A stretch of DNA of 8,976 nt from positions 1 to 8,976 of the forward strand of contig JALHDI010000112.1 of assembly GCA_022839045.1 (NCBI GenBank), in the 5' to 3' direction. The notes beneath the pieces are model-generated. The model saw only the letters and a program-made list of their open reading frames with translations, was not told the origin of the DNA and made no database searches. The stretch comes from Sporomusaceae bacterium (GTDB lineage Bacteria; Bacillota_C; Negativicutes; Sporomusales_B; UBA7701). The first letter of the stretch is position 1. The number at the start of each line of letters is the position of its first letter. Position numbers and translations under genes: made by a program. Positions 1 through 6,700 of this stretch are shown piece after piece.

Positions 1-99
1 GCCGAGGGAGTCGGCAAGGCTACCACAGGCTCGGTGGTTACCTCGATGATCCTGATTTTCATCAGCAACTATTTCCTGTCGCTGATACTGTACCGCTAG
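1..99 (+). CDS. mlaE: MlaE-type phospholipid ABC permease, 3' end only
   Basis: This is the last 32 codons of a gene that begins before the window and stops at TAG 97-99. The visible tail starts with [16 protein letters not shown] and then runs into a hydrophobic helix ([14 protein letters not shown]). The G-V-G-x-A-T-T-x-x-V-V-T-S pattern followed by a final membrane helix is typical of the C-terminus of MlaE/YrbE permeases. MlaE is the inner-membrane subunit that works with the ATPase MlaF and the MCE protein MlaD to move phospholipids between membranes. The gap to the mlaF start codon is only 10 bases, so the genes are surely co-transcribed. The call rests on the short tail plus its position directly before mlaF and mlaD. 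Confidence 0.85.
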   Translation, partial: AEGVGKATTGSVVTSMILIFISNYFLSLILYR

Positions 100-109
100 G
101 GGTGGAGCC

Positions 110-880
110 ATGATCAAGCTCGACAACGTAAGCATGGCGTTCCGCAACAAGCGGGTGCTGGACAATATCAGCCTGGACATCGCCGAGGGCGAAATAATGG
201 TGATCATCGGCCCCAGCGGTTCGGGCAAGAGCACCATCCTACGGCTGATGATCGGCCTACTGAAGCCTACGGCGGGCAAGATATGGATCAACGGCCAGGA
301 AATCTCCAGCGCCAGCGAGGAAGAACTCAATGTCATCCGCCGCAAGATGGGGATGGTGTTCCAATACTCCGCCCTGTTCGACTCGATGACGGTGGGCGAA
401 AATGTGGCTTTCGGCCTGCGGCAGCACACCGCGCTGTCCGAAGAGGAGATCGCCCGGACGGTGCGGCGGCGACTGAGGATGGTCGGTCTTACCGGCCAGG
501 AGAACGTCATGCCCAGCGAGCTGTCGGGAGGTATGAAAAAGCGCGTCAGCCTCGCCCGGGCAATCGCCATAAACCCCCAGATTGTACTGTACGACGAGCC
601 CACCGCCGGGCTCGACCCGATAATGTCGACGACCATCGACCGCCTCATCTGCAGCACCCGCCGCGTTCTCAACGTGACCTCGGTCGTCGTCACCCACCAT
701 ATGTCGAGCGCCTTCAACATCGCCGACCGGATCGCCATGATCTACGAAGGGCGGATAATCGAGATCGGGACGGTAAGCGAGATCAAGAAATCGGCCAATC
801 CCATCGTGCAACAGTTCATCCACGGCTGGGCCAGACCCGGCGAATTCGCCAAAAGGAGGTCGAGAAAAAGTGAATCTTAG
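110..880 (+). CDS. mlaF: MlaF-type ABC transporter ATPase
   Basis: A 256-residue ATP-binding subunit of the Mla phospholipid transporter, expected on the cytoplasmic face bound to MlaE. All ABC motifs are present in order: Walker [10 protein letters not shown] (34-42), Q-loop Gln85 in [17 protein letters not shown], signature LSGGM (138-142), Walker B IVLYDE (158-163), D-loop GLD (167-169) and H-loop His196. The [15 protein letters not shown] segment and [14 protein letters not shown] are typical of the MlaF group rather than of drug or nutrient importers. The residue after the switch His is His197, where many relatives have Asp; this should not abolish activity. Length is normal for the family. 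An AGGGGTGGAG stretch (98-107) lies just before the ATG. The 3' end overlaps mlaD by 11 bases, which suggests translational coupling. Confidence 0.95.
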   Translation: MIKLDNVSMAFRNKRVLDNISLDIAEGEIMVIIGPSGSGKSTILRLMIGLLKPTAGKIWINGQEISSASEEELNVIRRKMGMVFQYSALFDSMTVGENVAFGLRQHTALSEEEIARTVRRRLRMVGLTGQENVMPSELSGGMKKRVSLARAIAINPQIVLYDEPTAGLDPIMSTTIDRLICSTRRVLNVTSVVVTHHMSSAFNIADRIAMIYEGRIIEIGTVSEIKKSANPIVQQFIHGWARPGEFAKRRSRKSES

Positions 881-2147
881 CACCGAAGCCAAGGTGGGCG
901 CGATATCGCTGATCGGTCTGCTGCTGCTAGGCTATATGATCGTTTATCTCGGCGGCATCTCCTTTGGCGACAAGGGATACCCGGTCCAGGTCGTTTTCAG
1001 CGAGGTCGGCGGCCTAAAAGAGGGCAATGTTGTCCGCTACGCCGGCGTCGACGTAGGCAGGGTGACCGGGGTGCATGCTGGCGACAAGGGGGTGGAGGTG
1101 CAGCTTAGGATCAATCCGGGCATCAAAATCCCCGAAGGCTCGAAATTCACCATCGGCACCGACGGACTACTGGGTGAAAAATTCATTAATATCGTGCCGC
1201 CGCGGCATAGCTCGGGCTACCTGAAGCCGGGAGCCACCGTGGCCGGCGAGGATCCCCGCGGACTCGACCAACTGGTAAACTCGGCCGACAAGACGCTCGC
1301 CGACGTCCAGAAACTCATCCAGTCCCTCAACGAAGTGCTCGGCGACGAGAAGGTCAAGGACGCCATGAAAGCTACCGCCCTCAACGCCCGCGAAATGACC
1401 GAACGCCTCAACGAATTCAGCGCTTCCCTGGCTAGGATGGCCAGCAATAACGAACGTGACGTCAACACCATGGTCGGCAACCTGCGCGACATGTCCGCCA
1501 ACCTCAAGGACGTGGCCGCCAGGGTCGACAAGATGGTGGCCACCGTCGACAACAACGGCCAGACAGCCAAAGACCTGAAGGAAACCATCCAGAATCTCAA
1601 AAACACCAGCGTGCGGGTGGAGAAGATCGCCGCGTCGGTCGAAGGCATCGTGACCGACCCGGAGACGGCCCAAAACATCAAGGAGACCCTCCGCAACACC
1701 CGCTCGGTCAGCGAGAAAGCCAACAAGATGCTGACCAAGATCGAGAACGTCAGCGTCGAGACAGGCTTCGAAGTGCTGCACAACGGCCATACCGACAAAT
1801 ACAGGAGCAACGCCGATATCAGGATCAACACCTCGCCGCGCGATTTCGCCGTTATCGGCGTGAGCGGGATCGGCGAGAACCAGAAGACCAACTTCCAGGT
1901 CGGCAAGGGTGACGCCAGCTTCGCCGCCCGGGCCGGCATCGTCGAAGGCAAGGCGGGGATCGGGGCGGATACGAAGCTGGGAAAACAACTGCGCCTCTCG
2001 CTCGACGTCTACGACCCCAACGATGTGCGGGTCAAACTGCGTACCCAGTATGAGATCGCACCTCACACCTTCATCGTCGGCCAGACCGACAGTCTCAACA
2101 AGCAACCGAGCCAGAATACCTACGTCGGCGTTCGCCATACCTTCTAG
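870..2147 (+). CDS. mlaD: Elongated MlaD: MCE domain, long periplasmic helices and C-terminal β-barrel
   Basis: A 425-residue MCE protein, about twice the length of E. coli MlaD. From the N-terminus it shows a single membrane helix (about 9-30), an MCE domain (about 36-111) with the family features [20 protein letters not shown] and [12 protein letters not shown], a polar heptad-like helical region without Pro-rich breaks (about 131-294), and a segment of alternating β-strands (about 295-425) ending in HTF. A terminal Phe is the usual signature of a β-barrel inserted by BamA. The V. parvula homologue was reported to be a bridge with its MCE domain at the inner membrane and a barrel in the outer membrane, replacing MlaA and MlaC; the same design is inferred here. 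The GTG start is supported by AGGAGG at 854-859, ten bases upstream, inside the end of mlaF. No mlaC or mlaB follows. Confidence 0.9.
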   Translation: MNLSTEAKVGAISLIGLLLLGYMIVYLGGISFGDKGYPVQVVFSEVGGLKEGNVVRYAGVDVGRVTGVHAGDKGVEVQLRINPGIKIPEGSKFTIGTDGLLGEKFINIVPPRHSSGYLKPGATVAGEDPRGLDQLVNSADKTLADVQKLIQSLNEVLGDEKVKDAMKATALNAREMTERLNEFSASLARMASNNERDVNTMVGNLRDMSANLKDVAARVDKMVATVDNNGQTAKDLKETIQNLKNTSVRVEKIAASVEGIVTDPETAQNIKETLRNTRSVSEKANKMLTKIENVSVETGFEVLHNGHTDKYRSNADIRINTSPRDFAVIGVSGIGENQKTNFQVGKGDASFAARAGIVEGKAGIGADTKLGKQLRLSLDVYDPNDVRVKLRTQYEIAPHTFIVGQTDSLNKQPSQNTYVGVRHTF

Positions 2148-2155
2148 ATTTTCTG

Positions 2156-2185
2156 TTGACACCGCCATGTTTAAAACACTATAAT
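2156..2185 (+). promoter_or_regulatory. Strong σ70-type (housekeeping) promoter of tolC
   Basis: TTGACA at 2156-2161 and TATAAT at 2180-2185 are both exact consensus hexamers with an 18-base spacer. Transcription should begin near 2191-2193, giving a leader of about 95 bases. It begins 9 bases after the mlaD stop codon, and I see no terminator between mlaD and this site, so tolC may be served both by this promoter and by read-through from mla. Confidence 0.85.
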
Positions 2186-2192
2186 GGAAAAT

Positions 2193-2217
2193 GGAATTGA
2201 CTAACCAGTCAACTTCC
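2193..2217 (+). promoter_or_regulatory. Perfect dyad at the tolC transcription start (candidate repressor operator)
   Basis: The core is TTGACT-AACC-AGTCAA (2197-2212), a perfect 6-4-6 inverted repeat. It is flanked by GGAA (2193-2196) and TTCC (2214-2217), which also pair if C2213 is skipped. The centre is about 13 bases after the predicted start site, a classic place for a repressor to block polymerase. The length and TGAC/GTCA arms resemble palindromes bound by TetR-family repressors, which often control efflux genes; this family assignment is from memory and was not searched. No regulator gene lies in the window. As RNA it would form a stem but is not followed by a T run, so it is not a terminator. 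Confidence 0.5.
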
Positions 2218-2278
2218 TGTTCCTGTGAAAAGGAAACCGGGCCTGCGGTCTAAGCCGCAGCTACATACGGTCAGGAGG
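2213..2278 (+). promoter_or_regulatory. Structured 5' leader of tolC that can sequester its ribosome binding site
   Basis: Hand folding gives four helices. P1 pairs 2213-2219 with 2272-2278 (7 pairs, one G-U) and covers the AGGAGG site at 2273-2278. Hairpin A pairs 2220-2224 with 2231-2235. P2 pairs 2236-2239 with 2268-2271. Hairpin B pairs 2243-2249 with 2254-2260 (last pair G-U, loop CTAA). P1, A and P2 meet with no unpaired bases between them, forming a compact three-way junction. P1 competes with the upstream operator-like stem for bases 2213-2217. I do not recognise it as a known riboswitch class. Confidence 0.35.
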
Positions 2279-2285
2279 AGTAACC

Positions 2286-3584
2286 ATGACGCATCGGAAG
2301 CTAGGGAAGAAAACACTGGCGCTGGTGGCGGGCGGTTTGATGCTGATGAACGCCGTCGCCGCGGCCGCGCCTACGGAGCTGACGCTCGAAGACAGCATCG
2401 CCTTGGCGCTGAAGAACAATCCGAAGATGAAGATCGCCGAGTCCGATAGGGACAAGGCTTCGTGGGCGGTGCGGGAAGCCCAGGCCGGGCAGGGGCCCAC
2501 CATCACTTACAACCATAAGGATACGCGTTACAAGTCGGCGCCGTCGACACTCACGCCGACTCCGACGCCTACCAACGATTTTGACAACACCGTCAGCCTG
2601 TCGGTGTCGCTATACAGCGGCGGAAAGGTAGATGGCACCATCGGCAAGGCGAAATACGACTTCAAGGTAGCTGATCTCGATCTGGCCGAGACCAAGCAGC
2701 AGCTCAAGCTGGACGCAACCAGCGCTTACTTCAAGGTACTGCAGACCCGTAACCTGCTCCAGGTCAGACAGGAATCGGTAGACAACCTGGCTGCCCACTT
2801 GCGGAACGTCCAGGCGCAGTACGAGGTCGGCACGGTCGCCAAATCTGACGTGCTCAGATCCGAGGTCGAGCTGGCCAACGCCCAGCAGAACCTCATCATC
2901 GCCCAAAACGACTACGATGTGGCGATAGCCAGCCTCAACAACGTCGTCGGCCTGCCCCTCGACACCGACATAAAGCTAAAGGAAGAGCTGAAATACGAGC
3001 AATCGAAACTGACGCTCGACGACGGCGTCAAGTTTGCGCTGCAGTATCGGCCGGACGTCCTCCAGGCAGACTACACCCTCAAGGGCGCCCAGGAAACCGT
3101 TAAGGTCGCTCGCAGCGGCTTTCTCCCGTCCGTAACGCTCAACGGTTCCAACAACTGGACCGACGACAAATTCCCCGGCAGTAAGAACAGCAACTGGTCG
3201 GTATACCTCTCGGCCTCGCTGACGCTGTTCGACACCAACCTCACCCTCTCTAAGGTCAAGGAAGCGGAGGCCGGCGTGGTCAAGGCCAGCGAGCAGTACC
3301 GCCAGACCAAGGACAGCGTTTCCCTCGAGGTGCGTCAGGCCTACCTCAACATGAAGGAAGCCGAAAAGCGCATCGAGACGAGCCAGGTGGCGGTGGACAA
3401 AGCAGAAGAGGATTTCAAGATCGCCCAGGTCCGCTATAACGCCGGCGTAGGCACCAATCTCGACGTCATCGACGCCCAGCTGGCGTTGGCTCAGGCCAAA
3501 ACCAACTACATCCAGGCGCTGTACGACTACAACACCAGCAGGGCCGAACTCGACAAGGCCATGGGTGTAGCCGTCCAACAATAA
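2286..3584 (+). CDS. tolC: TolC-family outer membrane efflux protein
   Basis: A 432-residue outer-membrane exit duct of the TolC/OEP family; three copies would form a channel through the outer membrane and periplasm for tripartite efflux pumps or type I secretion. Residues 1-28 are a signal peptide: basic n-region (HRKLGKK), hydrophobic core, and AAAA before PTEL; no lipobox Cys is present. The internal duplication of the family is clear: LTLEDSIALALKNNPKM at 32 is matched by LTLDDGVKFALQYRPDV at 242. Two strand regions (about 75-110 and 285-315) form the barrel part. The YNAGVGTNLDVIDAQLALAQA stretch near the C-terminus is typical. Length is at the short end of normal. Start chosen from AGGAGG at 2273-2278, seven bases before ATG. 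It has its own promoter and terminator; no pump genes adjoin it, so its partners are encoded elsewhere. Confidence 0.93.
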   Translation: MTHRKLGKKTLALVAGGLMLMNAVAAAAPTELTLEDSIALALKNNPKMKIAESDRDKASWAVREAQAGQGPTITYNHKDTRYKSAPSTLTPTPTPTNDFDNTVSLSVSLYSGGKVDGTIGKAKYDFKVADLDLAETKQQLKLDATSAYFKVLQTRNLLQVRQESVDNLAAHLRNVQAQYEVGTVAKSDVLRSEVELANAQQNLIIAQNDYDVAIASLNNVVGLPLDTDIKLKEELKYEQSKLTLDDGVKFALQYRPDVLQADYTLKGAQETVKVARSGFLPSVTLNGSNNWTDDKFPGSKNSNWSVYLSASLTLFDTNLTLSKVKEAEAGVVKASEQYRQTKDSVSLEVRQAYLNMKEAEKRIETSQVAVDKAEEDFKIAQVRYNAGVGTNLDVIDAQLALAQAKTNYIQALYDYNTSRAELDKAMGVAVQQ

Positions 3585-3591
3585 AAAAAGA

Positions 3592-3619
3592 GGCCGGGGC
3601 AACAGCTCCGGCCCTATTT
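3592..3619 (+). terminator. Rho-independent terminator after tolC
   Basis: GGCCGGGGC (3592-3600), loop AACA, and GCTCCGGCC (3605-3613) form a 9-pair stem with one G-T wobble, starting 7 bases after the stop codon. An A run (3583-3589) precedes it. The T run after the stem is poor (CTATTTG, with TTTT only at 3623-3626), so termination may be incomplete and some read-through into tamB is possible. Confidence 0.75.
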
Positions 3620-3677
3620 GCGTTTTGCCGCAGCTTTTGGCGAATAATCCACAAATTTCCGGAAACACTAGGAGGCA

Positions 3678-3752
3678 ATGTTGTTGAATTTTATTACCAG
3701 TGTCTATTTAAAAGGAAGGCTTTCGCCCGCGTCGAAAATAGACAAAGATTGA
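3678..3752 (+). CDS. Possible leader peptide upstream of tamB (22-24 codons)
   Basis: A very strong AGGAGG (3670-3675) stands in front of a short frame ending at TGA 3750-3752. The ATG at 3678 is only two bases from this site; TTG at 3684, eight bases away, is better spaced. The product would be (MLL)NFITSVYLKGRLSPASKIDKD, with no recognisable domain, no signal and no run of a single amino acid as in classic attenuation leaders. The stop lies 22 bases before the tamB start codon. Both arms of a 9-pair inverted repeat are inside it, so its translation would open the structure described for this leader. It may equally be a chance frame; the good ribosome site with no other gene to serve is the main argument for it. 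Confidence 0.3.
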   Translation: MLLNFITSVYLKGRLSPASKIDKD

Positions 3753-3766
3753 GACTATGATGCGGG
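3701..3766 (+). promoter_or_regulatory. Potential H-type pseudoknot reaching the tamB ribosome binding site
   Basis: Stem 1 pairs TGTCTATTT (3701-3709) with AAATAGACA (3736-3744): nine perfect pairs. Stem 2 pairs CCCGCGTCG (3726-3734), inside the loop of stem 1, with TGATGCGGG (3758-3766): nine pairs including two G-T. One base separates the stems, and the loops of 16 and 13 bases are long enough for a pseudoknot. Stem 2 takes up the first G residues of the GGGAGG ribosome site (3764-3769). Folded by hand, not tested for conservation. Confidence 0.35.
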
Positions 3767-3769
3767 AGG
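3764..3769 (+). promoter_or_regulatory. Ribosome binding site that fixes the tamB start
   Basis: GGGAGG lies five bases before ATG 3775. The in-frame ATGs at 3757 and 3760 come before this site and have no purine-rich site of their own. Starting at 3775 also puts the membrane helix right at the N-terminus (MRQKAIVLAVVALVF). Confidence 0.8.
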
Positions 3770-3774
3770 CTCAT

Positions 3775-6700
3775 ATGCGGCAAAAAGCCATAGTACTGGC
3801 TGTAGTGGCTTTGGTTTTTGTCAGTGTGGCCGGCGCTTATATAATGAACAAAAGCCAAACCGTCATGGCCGGGATGAGCGATAAATTGGAGACGGAGCTG
3901 ACCAAGGCGCTGGGCGGCCCTGTCTCGGTAAAAAACATGGAGATCTCCTGGCTTAACAGGATATTGCTCAACGATGTCGCCGTCCGCGACGATCGCGGTC
4001 AGTTGATCGCCGCGGCAGCAAAGGTTACGGTGGTATACGATCCGCTGGCTCTGCTGCGCGGCGTCGCCGCTGTGGAGGCCGTCAGCGAATTGTTGCTGGA
4101 CGAGCCGCAGATCTACCTCGACCGCCGGGCGGACGGCCGCTGGAACATCGACGACCTGCTTGATAAAACCCGTTCGGGCGACTCGCCTTTCAGCGGCAAA
4201 ATAACCATCAGCAAGGGCGCAGTGACGGTCACCATGCCGGAAGGCCGCTGGCGGCTGAGCGACATCGGGGCGTATTTTGATTTTGCCGGCAAACCTGATG
4301 TAGCGCTCCAACTCACCGCGACCTATAACGGGGCGCCGCTGGAGTTGGCTGGGCGCGTCAGCCAAGACGGCGCCAGCATGCTGGCCGCTGGCGTATCTAA
4401 CCTCGAACTGAGCGGACTGGAAGCGTTAGTGCCGGCCGGCCTGGCCGTAAAACCGGCCGGCGGCCGCATCGCCCAGGCGCAGATCATCCTGCGGCGCGAC
4501 AAAGGCGAACTAACCTATGCCGGCGAGGCCAAGCTCGACGGCGTGAACGTCGACGTCGCCGGCTTGACGGTGAGCGGGGCGCGAGGCAGCGTGGCTTTCA
4601 GCGACAAGCAGGTGTTTTTGTTTCCGATTGCCGCCAAAGTCTACGGCCAGGAAATTGAACTCAGGGGGAAGATAGCGACCGATGCCGTCGAACCGGTGCT
4701 CGGCTTGACGGCGAGCGCCCGCAGCTTCGACCCCACGGCTTTGGGCCGGGATATCCCCCTCAAGGGCCCGCTTTCATTTACAGCCGTCATCGACGGTACA
4801 CCGACCAAACCGGTGGTCAGCGGCGAGGTTCGCCTGGACAAAGGCGAGGTGAGCGGCTGGGAGGTTAACGGCGCGATGGCTAAATTCGCGCTGGTGGAAT
4901 CGTCCCTGGCGATTGACAAACTTGACGCCGGTATGTTCGGAGGCCGGGTCAGTGCAGCAGGAACAATCCTGCTCGATAAGCAAGATTACAACCTGGCGGT
5001 CAGCGGCCGTAGCCTCGATCTGGCTGCCCTCCCCAGCCTCGGAGTGAATATATCCGGGCACGGCGATATCGACCTGCGCCTGGAGGGCACGGGTAATCTG
5101 GCGTCCGCCAAGCTGGCCGGTTCGGCGCAGGCGGCGGGCGGCAGCCTCGAAGGCATACCCTTTGCCACCCTGTCAGCCGGCTTCTTCAAGGCTGGCGACA
5201 GGCTGACGGCCGATTACATAACCATGGGTTTTCTGGGTAGCGGGGTCTTGACCGCCAAAGGAGCGGTCGATAACGGCCGGCTGGCCCTGACCTTCTTCGG
5301 CCAGGGCGTACCGCTCGCCCTTCTCGCCGGGCAGGCGGGGGGCATCGATCTGGCCGGCACGGTCGACGCGGAAGGCAGGGTGGAAGGCACGACCGAAGAG
5401 CCCCGGGCCGCAGCCCGTTTCACCGCCTACAACGGCCGGGTGCTTTACCAGCCCTTCGCGATTGCGAAAGGCGGCCTAACCGTAACACGCGGCGCTCTCG
5501 CCTTCGAAGAGGTGGAAGCGCAGAGTGGCCCCACCCACCATGTGGTCAACGGCAGCGTCGGGCTAACCGGCGCACGGGAGCTGAACCTCACTATCGCCAC
5601 CCGTCAGGCGAGAGCGGAAAACCTCGTCCAACTGATCATGCCCGGGGAGAGACTGACCGGCAACGTCGACAACGAACTGACCATATCCGGCCCCTTGGCG
5701 GCGCTGTCCGCCGAAGGCCGCGTCAAGCTGACCGAAGGGAGTTTTCGGGGTCAGCTCATCGCGCGGGCCGAGGGCCACTACCGCCGGCAGGGCGGCGTCA
5801 CCGAACTGCGCGATTTCGTCGTGAATTCGCTAGGCGCCGAGGTCCGTTTCGCCGGCACGATCGCCGCCGACAACAGGCTTAGTCTCGACGTGGCGGCGAA
5901 AGATATCGACCTTGCCGCCGTCCATATCGACTTCCCCTATCCGGTGGCCGGACGAGCCCATTTTGCCGGGCGGCTGACCGGCACCCCCGCCGCGCCGGTC
6001 TTCAACGGCGGGATAACCGCCCCAAGCCTGAAGCTTAACGGCCAGGAACTGAGCGATATCGCCGGCGAACTCAGCGTTGACAGCGAGCAGCTCACCGTGC
6101 CGAGCTTCGGGTTTTCCCAAGGCGAAGGCAAATTCACCTTCTCCGGCGGGATAGGCTTCGAAGCCGGGAATATTTACGGCGACCTCAGCGCCAACAACGG
6201 CAGTGTCGCTGGCCTGCTGGCCATCTTCAACATCCCGGCGAAAGATATCGACGGCCACCTCGACGGCCACGTGACCATCGGAGGGACGGTAGCCAAGCCT
6301 GACATGTGGCTGACAGGCACGCTCACCAAAGGCAAGATCAAGAACTATCCGCTCGATAACATCGAGGCCGACATCGCCCTCCGGAACAACGTGGTGACCA
6401 TCAACCGCTTTTTCGCCAAACAGGGCGACGGTGTGCTGGCTGCGCGCGGTACCGCGGCGCTGGGCGGACCGCTCGACCTCGAGATCGGCGGCCGTTCCCT
6501 CGACGCCGGCCTCCTGACCGCCTGGCTGGATTCCACGGTAGATACCCGCGGCCAGCTCACCTTCACCGCCCAGGTAACGGGAACGTCTTACAGTCCCCAC
6601 GCCGCCGTTTCGCTGGAGATAGACGGCGGCGGCGTGGCCAACGCCACCTTCGACGCCTTGTACGGCCTGTTCATACTCGACAAGGGAAGCATCCACGTCA

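Noticed and set aside
698..703. His-His at the MlaF H-loop as a defect
   Set aside because: The catalytic switch His196 is kept; only the following Asp is replaced, and all other ATPase motifs are intact.
257..892. Antisense frame opposite mlaF, and similar ones at 2976-3668 and 7354-7776
   Set aside because: All are shadows of conserved genes on the + strand.
2148..2160. Terminator after mlaD
   Set aside because: No GC-rich stem with a T run was found; the only nearby stem (2193-2217) lies after the tolC promoter and lacks a T run.
1167..2168. Long antisense frame (333 codons) opposite mlaD
   Set aside because: It lies almost wholly over a well-supported gene, has no family features and arises from the GC-rich codon pattern.
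3618..3648. Candidate tamB promoter TTGCGT with AATAAT
   Set aside because: Spacer would be 19 bases and both boxes are poor matches; a second candidate, TTGTTG (3681) with TATTTA (3705), is equally weak. The tamB promoter remains unlocated.
3656..3665. TTTCCGGAAA perfect 10-base palindrome in the tolC-tamB gap
   Set aside because: Short, no second copy and no promoter clearly tied to it; could be chance.
3757..3774. Earlier tamB start at ATG 3757
   Set aside because: No ribosome site precedes it, and the GGGAGG at 3764-3769 points to ATG 3775.
5830..6696. Antisense frame of 288 codons opposite tamB
   Set aside because: The forward strand carries continuous TamB sequence with family motifs; the reverse product has no recognisable domain or ribosome site evidence.
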